From JANPJV01 sp031425695 (GTDB taxonomy: Bacteria; Pseudomonadota; Gammaproteobacteria; Xanthomonadales; SZUA-5): a DNA stretch of 64,000 bases. Below, piece by piece: positions 35,559-43,913 of the stretch (its first letter is position 1; every line of letters begins with the position of its first letter). The stretch spans positions 4,945-68,944 of the forward strand of contig JANPJV010000047.1 of assembly GCA_031425695.1 (NCBI GenBank), in the 5' to 3' direction. The notes beneath the pieces were generated by a model. It saw only the letters and a program-made list of their open reading frames with translations, ran no database searches and was not told the DNA's origin. Both the position numbers and the translations under genes were made by a program.

Positions 35559-36476
35559 ATGCCGCTGGGTCCGCCCGATTACCGGCCGGAGTGTCTGATC
35601 ATCGGTGGCGGACCCGCTGGCCTCGTGGCCGCGGTTTATCTTGCGCGCTATTGTCGGCGCACGCTGTTGATCGATGCGGGAGATAGCCGCGCGGCCTGGA
35701 TTCCGGCGACCCACAACCTGCCCGGGTTTCCTGATGGGATTTCCGGAGTGGAGCTGTTGGAGCGCCTGCGCCAGCAGGCAATCGTCAACGGCGCCATGCT
35801 CGTTTCCGGCCGAATCGACAGTCTGGAGCGCGTACCCGAAGGGTTCATCGCCCGCAGCGGCGACGATTGCATCACCGTCCCCAAGGTCATTCTTGCCACC
35901 GGTCTGGTCGACCTCGATCCCGGCTTCGGCGATCTGCGTCCGGCCACGCTCGCGGGTGCCGTGCGCTGGTGTCCGATCTGCGATGGCTACGACGTGCGCG
36001 ATCGCAATATTGCGATCCTCGCCGAAGCCACCCACGGCATTCCGCACGCTTTGTTCCTGCGCACGTTTACCAGCACGCTCACGCTGTTCATTCCCAAGGG
36101 CGGCAGGTTGATCGAAGCGGCGCAGCGCACCCAGCTCAACGATCTTGGAATCCGGCTCGTCACTGACGTGATCGCATCCGTGGGCGCCGTCGGGAACCAG
36201 GCACAGATCACGCTGGCGAACGGCCGCGTCGAGACTTTTGACAGCCTCTATCCGATGCTCGGTTGCGACAACCGCAGCACGCTCGCCCGCGCCCTTGGTG
36301 CCGAGTGCGGCAATGCGGGCGCACTCAAGGTCGACGCCCACCAGCAGACCAGCGTGGAAGGCCTGTACGCGGCCGGCGACTTGGTCGACGCCATCAACCA
36401 GATCATCGTCGGCACCGCCCACGCCGCAATCGCGGCGACCGCCGTGCACAATTCGCTTGGAATCAACCTGCGGTAG
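35559..36476 (+). CDS. thioredoxin reductase-like flavoprotein
   Basis: A 305-residue FAD/NAD(P)-dependent pyridine nucleotide-disulfide oxidoreductase. FAD motif IIGGGPAG (14-21), redox CxxC C138/C141 in WCPICDGYD, and C-terminal FAD motif VEGLYAAGDLVDAINQ. The NADPH-binding GxGxxG between them is degenerate (IAILAEATHGIPHALFL), so nucleotide use may differ from true TrxB. No thioredoxin gene is adjacent. The reaction is disulfide reduction by inference. Start ATG 35559 has AAGGGTG upstream. Confidence 0.9.
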   Translation: MPLGPPDYRPECLIIGGGPAGLVAAVYLARYCRRTLLIDAGDSRAAWIPATHNLPGFPDGISGVELLERLRQQAIVNGAMLVSGRIDSLERVPEGFIARSGDDCITVPKVILATGLVDLDPGFGDLRPATLAGAVRWCPICDGYDVRDRNIAILAEATHGIPHALFLRTFTSTLTLFIPKGGRLIEAAQRTQLNDLGIRLVTDVIASVGAVGNQAQITLANGRVETFDSLYPMLGCDNRSTLARALGAECGNAGALKVDAHQQTSVEGLYAAGDLVDAINQIIVGTAHAAIAATAVHNSLGINLR

Positions 36477-36549
36477 GTCACGTCGCGCCCGATTGATTGA
36501 CCGCATCGATTGACACGACGCGAGCGCAGCGTGAACTAAGTGCCTGCTC

Positions 36550-36939
36550 TCACCCCGCCACGCGCCCGGGCAGCCCGACGACCGCGGCATAGATGCCGGC
36601 CAGCATCAGCACCACCATCAGCACGTCCAGCAGCAGCAGGAAATGCAGCAGGAAGCGGCCGAGCAACTGGGCACGATCGCGCGTCCCCGCGCGCAGCAGC
36701 CAAGCCGAGATCAACGTAATTGCGACTGCCGCCACGCCCCAGTACACGCCCGCCTGCATCGCCGCCGCGGTCAACGCGGGCAGTTCCCCACCATTGGCGG
36801 TCACCGCAAAGCGCGGCAGCAGGAACAGATAGAGCAGGGCCACGCCGGCGCTGGCGAACGCGACCGAAAAGGCAAATTGCCGCAGCGGCGTCTGCCGCCG
36901 TGAGCGGGGCCGGAAACTCGATTTAAAGGGTTCGCGCAT
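36550..36939 (-). CDS. small membrane protein with three helices
   Basis: A 129-residue protein: basic N-terminus (SSFRPRSRRQTPLRQF), then three hydrophobic segments at about 20-42, 57-80 and 94-118. No family is recognised. Its start codon touches the left terminus of the MITE-like element at 36940, so its original 5' region has been displaced and its expression signals may come from the element. Confidence 0.65.
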   Translation of the reverse strand: MREPFKSSFRPRSRRQTPLRQFAFSVAFASAGVALLYLFLLPRFAVTANGGELPALTAAAMQAGVYWGVAAVAITLISAWLLRAGTRDRAQLLGRFLLHFLLLLDVLMVVLMLAGIYAAVVGLPGRVAG

Positions 36940-37170
36940 CAGTGTGGTGTCCCGTAGTTTCCGTGAGTCATTTCCGCGTCTTTCGCCTCCATGCTGCGTT
37001 GCCTTTGCCGCGCCAGCAAAGCAGTCGCGGGTTCGATCAATCGCGCGGCATGCCGCGCAAGCGGATCGATCTCCCTGTCGCCATAGAAGAGCTATGCCTC
37101 CTCCTCGCGCCTTGCCTGGAGACGAAATCCATCGGAAATCCCCTCACGTAAACTACGGGACACCACACTG
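36940..37170. mobile_element. MITE-like element with 28-bp terminal inverted repeats
   Basis: The ends CAGTGTGGTGTCCCGTAGTT and AACTACGGGACACCACACTG extend to 28-base arms with one mismatch. The body holds GCTGCGTTGCC near 36992 and ATAGAAGAGCTATGCCTCCTC-like sequence near 37083, shared with the element at 26804. It has no reading frame of its own. The rest of the 386-base gap to 37325 shows nothing clear. Confidence 0.7.
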
Positions 37171-37325
37171 GATCATCGGCGTAAAGCATCCGCATAACCA
37201 TCCTGCAAACGTATTCGCGATGTGACCCACGTCCTGGCTCATGGCGCCAACCGTTGGTCGCGGGGCCTGCAACTGGGCAGGATCGGCAGGGTCAGAATGG
37301 CCACACATTCAACGGATGGCTGCAA

Positions 37326-37499
37326 ATGAATACGACCCGCGCCCTGGCTTCGATCAACGCCCGCTTCTTCGCCACCGTGCTCCTGAGCGCGGTGCTGCTC
37401 GTCGGCCGCATCGGCTCCGCTGCCTACGCCGAGCCGCGTCTCGCGGTAGACGCCCATGCGAACCCTGCCGCCAAGTCCTGCCCGAGCGCGCGCTCGTAG
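37326..37499 (+). CDS. possible small secreted peptide
   Basis: A 57-residue frame with a plausible signal peptide (MNTTRALASINARFFATVLL, continuing to SAAYAEP with AYA cleavage). The mature part would be about 25 residues with a single Cys. Its last codons and TAG stop lie in the left arm of the inverted repeat at 37496. No homologue is recognised and there is no strong ribosome site; it may not be real. Confidence 0.35.
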   Translation: MNTTRALASINARFFATVLLSAVLLVGRIGSAAYAEPRLAVDAHANPAAKSCPSARS

Positions 37500-37592
37500 G
37501 CCGCAGTGCCGCGTAGCGGCTCTGCGGCAGCCGCACGGGAAAACCCAAAGCGCCGCAGAGCGTGCGGTGAAGCTGCGCGCACTGCGGCCTAC
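37496..37592. repeat. inverted repeat GTAGGCCGCAGTGC
   Basis: Perfect 14-base arms at 37496-37509 and 37579-37592, with additional weaker pairing inside. It lies just upstream of pssA. Confidence 0.75.
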
Positions 37593-37658
37593 GGCCTACG
37601 TACGCAGCGATGACGCCTTGCGCGCTAACATCGACCCGACTTCCGGGTGGGGTGATCG

Positions 37659-38279
37659 ATGGACAAGCGCGCGCACTTCACGATGATCCGCGGTTTTTAC
37701 CTGGCGGACTGGTTCACGCTCGCCAATTCCTTCTGCGGCATGGCGGCCGTGCTTGCAGTCATGTCGGGGCTCACTGGCGATATCCGCATGGGGCTGTTGC
37801 ACGCGGCAATGCTGATTCCGCTCGCGCTGATCTTCGATGTGCTCGACGGACGCATCGCCCGCTGGCGCCACCAGCAATCCTCGCTGGGCCGTGAGCTCGA
37901 CTCGCTCGCCGACGTCATCTCCTTCGGCGTCGCGCCTGCAGCCATGGCCTACGGCGCCGGCATGCGTGGCGGCTGGGATTGCGCAGTCCTGCTGTATTTC
38001 GTCGCCTGCGGCGTGAGCCGCCTCGCGCGCTACAACGTGAGCGCTGAAGCACTCTCGGAAGGCAGCAACAAGGTGAAGTACTTCGAAGGCACGCCCATCC
38101 CCAGCAGCGTGTTGCTGGTCGGCATCCTCGCCCTCGCCGCCTGGCAGCAGCGCCTCGGCGACGCCCTGTGGTTCGGCAGCGTGGAACTCGGCCACTGGAC
38201 CCTCCACCCCCTGGTCCTCATGTTCGCCCTCTCCGGCTCACTCATGATCAGCAAGACCATCCGCATCCCGAAGTTGTGA
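37659..38279 (+). CDS. pssA: CDP-diacylglycerol--serine O-phosphatidyltransferase
   Basis: A 206-residue integral membrane CDP-alcohol phosphatidyltransferase. The complete family motif D-x2-DG-x2-AR-x8-G-x3-D-x3-D spans D60 to D85 (FDVLDGRIARW then LGRELDSLAD). Following helices include ISFGVAPAAMAYG and the serine-type RLARYN region (VSRLARYNV), which favours phosphatidylserine synthase, the first step to phosphatidylethanolamine. About six membrane helices. A GGGGTG ribosome site precedes the ATG. An inverted repeat lies on either side of the gene. Confidence 0.93.
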   Translation: MDKRAHFTMIRGFYLADWFTLANSFCGMAAVLAVMSGLTGDIRMGLLHAAMLIPLALIFDVLDGRIARWRHQQSSLGRELDSLADVISFGVAPAAMAYGAGMRGGWDCAVLLYFVACGVSRLARYNVSAEALSEGSNKVKYFEGTPIPSSVLLVGILALAAWQQRLGDALWFGSVELGHWTLHPLVLMFALSGSLMISKTIRIPKL

Positions 38280-38296
38280 GGGTAGGCAGGAGCCTT

Positions 38297-38475
38297 CTTA
38301 CACAAAAAGCACAAAGTGAGGCGGACACAAGATGCACATAAGGAGCGGTTGATATCGGAATGCGTGCTCTAGTTTTGGTGCGGGCGGGGCAAATTTGCTG
38401 GAATTAGCACAACGAACCGACCTAAGCCTTTTATGTGCATTTTGTGTCCGCTTCACTTTGTGCATTTTGTGTAAG
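38297..38475. repeat. inverted repeat of CACAAAATGCACAAAG type (family C)
   Basis: Arms of about 47 bases: left CTTACACAAAAAGCACAAAG onwards, right CTTTGTGCATTTTGTGTAAG, separated by about 83 bases. The arms are unusually A/T-rich for this genome. It fills the gap between pssA and the convergent gene at 38493. Confidence 0.85.
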
Positions 38476-38492
38476 ACCGCTTTGCTTTCGGG

Positions 38493-39407
38493 TCACAGTG
38501 CGATCGTTCCCGCATACAGCGCCGATGGCTTCTCGGGGTCGTCGTCGTCGGTGACCAGGAGGAGCTCGATGCGGTCGGCGTAGCAGCGGGCTTCGATGCC
38601 TTCGATCTTGAGACCGGGGTCGACGCGGCCGAGCATGCGGATGGAGGCGTCGGCGGCGAGGATGCCGATCGCGGCGCCGCCGCAGCGGCCGTCTTCGAAG
38701 CTGTTCTCGGTGTCTTCCGTGATTGCGCAGAAGAGCAGCGCCGCGTCGGGCATCAGGGTGGCGTCGCTGAAGCACAACGGCAGGCCATCGATGGCGCCGA
38801 GGTCATGGAGATGGACGGCGCGCGGGTCGATCGAGTCAGTGGCGCCGCTCAGCAGCGCCAGGAAGGTGTCGAGGGGGAAGCGCAGGCACGCATTCGCCGC
38901 GCCGGACTTGCCGCCGCGCTGGAGCAGCCAGAGCTCGGGGCCGAGGACCAGTGCGCCTTCGATATTGAGCTCCGGAAAATGGCGCTGCATGCGTTGGTAC
39001 AGCGGGTCGAGGGCGAGCGCGCGCGCCTCGCCCGTGATGCGGCCCTGCGAGTCGAGCGCGATAAGGACACCCCGCCGGCGATTGGGCCGCGAGCCCGACG
39101 CGAGCGCGAGCAGGGCGCCGTCCGGATACCCTGGGAACGCCGGCAGCTGCAACAGCGATTCGAAATCCGGCTTCGCCGGTTTGCGCTCTTTCTTCTTGAT
39201 GGGCAATTCGCCCGGCAACAGCTCGACGACGCGCCCAGGCAGGTCCGATCCCACCTCGAAGACGCCGAGGTGGTTCTCGTCGTCGGCGATCACGTACAGC
39301 CAGCCGCCGACCCGCACCAGCCCGCTGGCCGCGCTGATGAACGCGCCGCGGCCGGGTTGTATCGGTGCGGGAAGGTCAAGCTCACGCAGCTTGGTGAGCT
39401 TGATCAT
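38493..39407 (-). CDS. conserved beta-rich protein, DUF6929-like
   Basis: A 304-residue protein without signal peptide. Repeated beta-strand patterns such as VRVGGWLYVIADDENHLGVF, DGALLALASGS and GALVLGPELWLLQRGG suggest a beta-propeller-like fold; this matches proteins recently grouped as DUF6929, by memory of pattern only. Function unknown. The gene starts 22 bases after the sugar dehydrogenase gene on the same strand, so it is probably co-transcribed with it. The start at 39407 gives a fold-consistent N-terminus (MIKLTKLRELDLPAP). Confidence 0.78.
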   Translation of the reverse strand: MIKLTKLRELDLPAPIQPGRGAFISAASGLVRVGGWLYVIADDENHLGVFEVGSDLPGRVVELLPGELPIKKKERKPAKPDFESLLQLPAFPGYPDGALLALASGSRPNRRRGVLIALDSQGRITGEARALALDPLYQRMQRHFPELNIEGALVLGPELWLLQRGGKSGAANACLRFPLDTFLALLSGATDSIDPRAVHLHDLGAIDGLPLCFSDATLMPDAALLFCAITEDTENSFEDGRCGGAAIGILAADASIRMLGRVDPGLKIEGIEARCYADRIELLLVTDDDDPEKPSALYAGTIAL

Positions 39408-39429
39408 CGCGGTTGCTGCGATGCGCGCT

Positions 39430-40632
39430 TCAAGCTTTCGGCGCGAGCTTGAGCAGGCGCCCGCCGGCGCCGTCTTCCAGCAGGTAGAGCGCGCCGTCGG
39501 GACCCTGCTCGACTTCGCGAATGCGCGCGTCCATGTCGAAACGCTGCGCCTCGCGCGCGTTGTCGCCATCGATCTCGATGCGCACCAGCGCCTCCGACGA
39601 CAAGCCCGCGGCAAACGCATCGCCCTGCCAGTCCGCAAACAGGCTGCCGGAATAGAAGATCAGGTCGCCCGGCGAGATCACCGGCGTCCAGGTGATCTCG
39701 GGTGCGTTGAATTCCGGGCGCGTCACGTGATCAGGAATGTCCTTGCCGTCGTAGTGGTCGCCGTTCGACACCGTCGGATACCCGTAATTGGAGCCACGTT
39801 CGACCCGATTGAGCTCATCGCCGCCCTTCGGCCCCATTTCGATATCCCACAGGCGGCCGCTGCCATCGAAGGCGATGCCGAGCGGATTGCGGTGACCCAG
39901 CGACCAGATCTGCGCGGCAATCTCGCCCTGATCGGCGAACGGGTTGTCGCCCGGGACACTGCCATCGTCGTTGAGGCGGAGGATCTTGCCGAGATTCGCC
40001 GCCATGTCCTGCGCGGGAGCGAAATGCTGGCGCTCGCCGGAGCTCACGTACATGAAGCCATCCGGCCCGAAGGCGATCCGGTGGCCGTAATGACCCTGGC
40101 CATCCAACTTCGGAACCTGGCGCCAGACCACGGTCGCATCGCTGAGGGAGCCACCACCGGCCGGATCCAGCGTCAGTTTTGCACGCGTGATCGCGGCGCC
40201 GTAGGTGTCGCCCTCGCCGGCCTCGGCGTAGCTGAGATACACGAACCCGTTTTCAGCGAACTTGGGATGCAGCACGACATCGCCCAGCCCACCCTGGCCG
40301 CCGTAGGCCACCTTCGGCACGCCGCTCACGTCATGGCTGTCGCCGCCGGGTGCGTGCACCTTGAGCACGCCACTTTTCTCGGTGACCAGAGCGCGCCCGT
40401 CGGGCAGGAAAGTCATGGCCCACGGTTCGTTGAACTTGCCGAGCGCGGTCACCTCGAAGGGCATGCCCGTCGACGCGGTTGCCACCGGCGCCACCTGCGG
40501 CGCAGTCGAAACCGCAGCGGTCGACACGGCGGGCGGGGCGGCCGCGGGTGCCGGCGCGGGCGGGGCCGCGCTCTGGCTGCAGGCTTGCAACAGGGCGCCA
40601 AGGCAGGCGACGGTCAGCAGGCTGCGGGTCAT
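39430..40632 (-). CDS. PQQ-type soluble aldose (sugar) dehydrogenase, lipoprotein
   Basis: A 400-residue exported beta-propeller of the soluble PQQ-dependent glucose/aldose dehydrogenase (YliI) family. Signal peptide with lipobox LLQACS, then an Ala/Pro-rich linker to about residue 55. Motifs include EPWAMTFLPDGRALVTEKSG, GGQGGLGDVVLHPKF, HYGHRIAFGPDGFMYVSSGE (catalytic-type His), HRNPLGIAFD and GPDGALYLL. It probably oxidises sugars in the periplasm if PQQ is available; no PQQ genes are here. The start at 40632 opens the signal peptide. Confidence 0.92.
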   Translation of the reverse strand: MTRSLLTVACLGALLQACSQSAAPPAPAPAAAPPAVSTAAVSTAPQVAPVATASTGMPFEVTALGKFNEPWAMTFLPDGRALVTEKSGVLKVHAPGGDSHDVSGVPKVAYGGQGGLGDVVLHPKFAENGFVYLSYAEAGEGDTYGAAITRAKLTLDPAGGGSLSDATVVWRQVPKLDGQGHYGHRIAFGPDGFMYVSSGERQHFAPAQDMAANLGKILRLNDDGSVPGDNPFADQGEIAAQIWSLGHRNPLGIAFDGSGRLWDIEMGPKGGDELNRVERGSNYGYPTVSNGDHYDGKDIPDHVTRPEFNAPEITWTPVISPGDLIFYSGSLFADWQGDAFAAGLSSEALVRIEIDGDNAREAQRFDMDARIREVEQGPDGALYLLEDGAGGRLLKLAPKA

Positions 40633-40762
40633 GAGGGGCTCCGAAGGGCGCGAAAGGGATGCGATTTTTACATGAAGGCGCGCGGCAGGGGCGTCAAAAC
40701 CCGGTTGTCGGTCTTGGTGGTCGGATTTCGGATCAAGGCAACCGACCCAAACCGACAACCCC

Positions 40763-41344
40763 TTACCGCCTGTCTGGCTTTACCCGGAACGCCAGGCTGA
40801 TACGCGGACCGACGGTGTTGCGGGTCTTCGGAATGCCGTGGTCGTAATGCAGCTGGACCGTGTAGCTCATGAGCAACAGGCTGCCGGGCTCGAGATCGAT
40901 CTTCAGGAGTCGCCGCGGCGGCTGCTTGGCGCGGATCAGCATCTCGCGCGTGGCGCCCAGCGATAGCAGCGCGATGGGGTGTTCTTCCGCAATTTCGTAC
41001 AGATGATCGTTATGCGGAGCGACGCTGTCCCGGCCGTCGCGGTAGTAATTCAGGCCGACGCTGTTAAAGCGCGTCCCGCAAACCGCGCCCACGCGTTCCG
41101 CGGCGTCGAGCAGCAAGGCTGGTGTCGGCTGATCGAAGTGGAAATGCGCAGTCAGCCGCGGTACGTCGACCTCGCGGTCATACATCTGCCGCCGCTCGGC
41201 CCGCCACGGAATGTCTGCGCGCAAGCTCTCGAACCACCGCTGCGCCAGCGCGGCCTCGATGCAGTCCGGCGTGTAGCTGACGAGCCCGCTCGCATCATCG
41301 AGCAGCACCCGCGGACCGGTATCGAACAAGGCGAGTTGCGGCAT
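40763..41344 (-). CDS. alkB: AlkB-type 2-oxoglutarate/Fe(II) dioxygenase
   Basis: A 193-residue DNA/RNA demethylase-like protein. Iron ligands are H111 and D113 (APHNDHLYEI) and H169 (YDHGIPK); 2-oxoglutarate-binding arginines are in GPRISLAFRVK (R181, R187). NSVGLNYYRDGRDS is typical of the AlkB family, close to ALKBH2/3-type bacterial homologues. It should repair alkylated bases by oxidative demethylation. The start at 41344 is chosen because the longer frame begins inside the family A repeat at 41399. Confidence 0.9.
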   Translation of the reverse strand: MPQLALFDTGPRVLLDDASGLVSYTPDCIEAALAQRWFESLRADIPWRAERRQMYDREVDVPRLTAHFHFDQPTPALLLDAAERVGAVCGTRFNSVGLNYYRDGRDSVAPHNDHLYEIAEEHPIALLSLGATREMLIRAKQPPRRLLKIDLEPGSLLLMSYTVQLHYDHGIPKTRNTVGPRISLAFRVKPDRR

Positions 41345-41398
41345 TGGCGCGAGATTGGGATGGCGCACGGGAATGCAAGCGGTGCAAACAGCACGGAC

Positions 41399-41536
41399 GT
41401 AGGTCACGTTGCGCCCGCGATTGCCTGATCCGGCGAATGGGGTAATCGGGCGCTACGTGACGTGCGCGAGCGGTCACGTAGCACCCGATGAGGACCGCGC
41501 TTCTATCGACATTCCGCGGGTGCAACGTGACCTACT
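41399..41536. repeat. family A palindromic element (subtype A2)
   Basis: It begins CGTAGGTCACGTTGCGCCCG and ends GGGTGCAACGTGACCTAC, with GGGCGCTACGTGACG and GTCACGTAGCACCCG inside. Its right end contains the stop codon (CTA, 41532-41534) of the GST gene. Confidence 0.82.
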
Positions 41537-42140
41537 TTATGAGCTTCTCCGCCCGCATCGCTTCCTGCACGGCGGGTCGGGCCGCGATGCGCTTCTGGAA
41601 ATCCATCAGTTTGGGGAATTCGGACAGGTCGAGCTTGACGTGTCTCGCCCAGTTGGTGACCGTGAAGAGATAGCTGTCGGCGACGCTGAAACGGTCTCCC
41701 ACCAGGTAGTCATGGCTGGCCAAATGCTGTTCGAGCAGGGCATAGCGCTTGCGCAGGTAGGCCTGTTTTTCCTCGCGCGTCTCGGCGGTCGTGCTCGGGT
41801 TGAACAGCGGGCTGTAGCTCTTGTGAACCTCGGAGTTGATGTAGCCCAGCACTTCGAGCAGGCGGTAGCGCTCGAAGCTGCCGTTGGCCGGAACGAGCCC
41901 GGCCTCGGGCTTGAGCTCGGCGAGATATTGCGCAATCGCGGGGCCTTCGGTCAGCAGCTCGCCATTGTCCAGCAGCAACGCCGGTACATAGCCCTTGGGA
42001 TTGATGTCGGTGAAATTCTGGCCATCCTCCGTGAGCTTGGTCCTGGTGTCGACCTTGACGAGATCGAGCGGGATGCCGGCCTCGCGCGCAACGATGTGCG
42101 GAGACAGTGAGCAGGCGCCTGGGGCGTAGTAGAGCTTCAT
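41532..42140 (-). CDS. gstA: glutathione S-transferase, beta class-like
   Basis: A 202-residue cytosolic GST. The thioredoxin-like N-domain starts MKLYYAPGACSLSPHIVARE with C10, the catalytic Cys of beta-class bacterial enzymes. The glutathione site shows NPKGYVPALLLDNGELLTEG, then an all-helical C-domain (DYLVGDRFSVADSYLFTV). It conjugates or reduces substrates with glutathione. The stop codon is provided by a family A repeat, but the last residues (AEKLIK) look native. Start follows AGGAGTCACACA. Confidence 0.93.
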   Translation of the reverse strand: MKLYYAPGACSLSPHIVAREAGIPLDLVKVDTRTKLTEDGQNFTDINPKGYVPALLLDNGELLTEGPAIAQYLAELKPEAGLVPANGSFERYRLLEVLGYINSEVHKSYSPLFNPSTTAETREEKQAYLRKRYALLEQHLASHDYLVGDRFSVADSYLFTVTNWARHVKLDLSEFPKLMDFQKRIAARPAVQEAMRAEKLIK

Positions 42141-42222
42141 TGTGTGACTCCTCTTGGGTGGTTGAGTGTGCCTATGCCGACTTTTGCCGGGCAGTGGCGG
42201 ATAAGCAGTTGAGATGGCGAGA

Positions 42223-43275
42223 TCAGACAGTCGCGAGCGCCTCCATCAAGGATCCGACGGTTTTGTGTCGGAGGTTCGGGGCGGTCTGCCCGCTCCACAG
42301 TGAAACCAGGTCGGTACGGCCCTGCGCCAATGCGGCCGCGCGCATGTGCGCGAGCCACCAGCCCTGCAGTGGATAGGGCAGGAGCTCGCTCGATCGTGCG
42401 GCCATCGCGTCGGTCCAACGGTTGCCGAGGCCACGCGCGAGCCGGCCGGTGAAAGCGCGAGTGAGGGTGGTCGCGGGCGCGCGCTCATCGAACAGGAGCT
42501 TGCGGTGCAATGGATGCGCACCCGACTCCTCGCAGGCGAGAAAGGCGGTGCCGATCTGTGCAGCTTGTCCCCCGAGCGCGAGGACCGCACGCACGCCGCG
42601 CGCATCGGCGATGCCGCCGGCAGCAATGACCGGCACGGCGACCCGATCGACGATCTGCGGGATCAGCGCCAGGCTGCCGATCAAGCCCTGCTCGGCGGGC
42701 GCCAGGAACGCCGGGCGATGACCACCGGCCTCCATGCCGCTGGCGACGATCGCGTCGACGCCAGCCGCTTCCAACGCGCGTGCTTCGTCGATCGTGGTGG
42801 CAGCGCCGAGCGTCAGGATGTCGCGGCTCCGACAGGCGGCGAGAATATTTGCGTCGGGAATGCCGAAGACGAAACTGAAGACCGCCGGGCGCGCTTCCAG
42901 CAGCGCCTCAACCTGCGCCCGATAGTCCGGCAGGACACGCGTAGGCGGGAGGGGGCGTTCCAGCCCGAGCTCGCGAAAGTACGGCTCGAAAAGCTGCCAA
43001 CCGCGCGCGAACGTCGCCGGATCGGGAAGCAAGGCCTCAGTGGCCGGACCAGGAATCCAAAGATTGAGCGCAAATGGCGCGCGGGTCTCCGCCCGAATCC
43101 GCGCGGCGAGCGGCCCGATCTCCTCCGCCGCGAGCTGGTGTGCTCCGTAGGAACCGAGGCCCCCGCGATTGCCCACGCCAGCCACCAACTCGACGCTCGA
43201 CAGGCCGCCGCCGAAGGGGCCTTGAACGACCGGCAGGCGCAGCTCCAGGCGTTGCATGAACGACGTGGGTTGCAT
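42223..43275 (-). CDS. nitronate monooxygenase / 2-nitropropane dioxygenase
   Basis: A 350-residue FMN-dependent TIM-barrel enzyme. N-terminal PVVQGPFGGGLSSVELVAGV, central VDAIVASGMEAGGHR (catalytic-type His) and phosphate-binding VPVIAAGGIADARGVRAVLALGGQA. It oxidises alkyl nitronates to carbonyl compounds and nitrite. Start 43275 is preferred (GGGAG twelve bases upstream); an in-frame ATG at 43317 is possible. It is divergent from an HxlR-family regulator, with a palindrome between them, so its expression is probably controlled by that regulator. Confidence 0.9.
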   Translation of the reverse strand: MQPTSFMQRLELRLPVVQGPFGGGLSSVELVAGVGNRGGLGSYGAHQLAAEEIGPLAARIRAETRAPFALNLWIPGPATEALLPDPATFARGWQLFEPYFRELGLERPLPPTRVLPDYRAQVEALLEARPAVFSFVFGIPDANILAACRSRDILTLGAATTIDEARALEAAGVDAIVASGMEAGGHRPAFLAPAEQGLIGSLALIPQIVDRVAVPVIAAGGIADARGVRAVLALGGQAAQIGTAFLACEESGAHPLHRKLLFDERAPATTLTRAFTGRLARGLGNRWTDAMAARSSELLPYPLQGWWLAHMRAAALAQGRTDLVSLWSGQTAPNLRHKTVGSLMEALATV

Positions 43276-43348
43276 GGACACGCTCACTCCCGTCTCGCGG
43301 TTGCCTGGGTTGCGCATGCTATTCGCAGGTAGTTACGGATGTATACGT

Positions 43349-43365
43349 GGTATCTCATTGATACC
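43349..43365. promoter_or_regulatory. palindrome GGTATC-TCATT-GATACC, likely HxlR operator
   Basis: A perfect six-base inverted repeat with five-base spacer, centred 52 bases before the HxlR gene and 82 bases before the divergent monooxygenase gene. Related half sites GTATAC (43341) and AGTATCC (43376) flank it. Location fits autoregulation plus control of the monooxygenase. Confidence 0.6.
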
Positions 43366-43409
43366 GAGAAAATGTAGTATCCCGCGGGTTACTGGCTCGA
43401 GAGCATTCA

Positions 43410-43757
43410 ATGGCGCTACCGATGCGCAAAAGCAAGGTCGAAGCCCCGCCGGCGTGCCCGCTCACCGAGTGCATGAAGCTCTTGCGCGGCGCCTGGGCGC
43501 CCAATGTGATCTGGTACCTGAGCGGGGGACCGCGCCGTTTCGGAGAGCTGCGGCACGACATCCCGCGCATCTCGGCCCGCGTGCTGAGCGCGCGCCTGCG
43601 CGAGCTGGAAGGGAAGGGAGTGATCAGTCGCCGGGTGCTCGACAGTTCGCCGCCCTCGGCCGAGTACCGCTTGAGCGAGCTGGGAGCCGAATTGGTGCCG
43701 GCCATCAAGGCGATCGTCGCGGTAGGCGTCAAGCTCAAGTCGGCCCATCGCCCCTGA
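43410..43757 (+). CDS. HxlR-family winged-helix regulator
   Basis: A 115-residue dimeric DNA-binding protein. HxlR features: PPACPLTECMKLLRGAWAPN (conserved Cys and the first helix), WYLSGGPRRFGELRHDIPRI, ISARVLSARLRELEGKGVIS as the recognition region and the wing YRLSELG. Members often respond to thiol-reactive, aldehyde or nitro compounds through the Cys. It is divergent from nitronate monooxygenase, the probable target. Confidence 0.92.
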   Translation: MALPMRKSKVEAPPACPLTECMKLLRGAWAPNVIWYLSGGPRRFGELRHDIPRISARVLSARLRELEGKGVISRRVLDSSPPSAEYRLSELGAELVPAIKAIVAVGVKLKSAHRP

Positions 43758-43913
43758 CTGGAATCGTGCAATGTGCAAGGAAATGCCGGGCGGCTTTGCG
43801 GGAAGCCTTCTAAATCAGCGATCGAATCGGGTTTTTTGCGGCATTTGACGCGTACTGACGCGTTGGCATGGAAGCTGCCTTTGCACCGATACCGAAGCTT
43901 GAGTACCACTTTC

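Noticed and set aside
38596..40800. 734-codon plus-strand frame spanning two minus-strand genes
   Set aside because: It is antisense to the DUF6929-like and sugar dehydrogenase genes, both with clear features; no start signal or domain.
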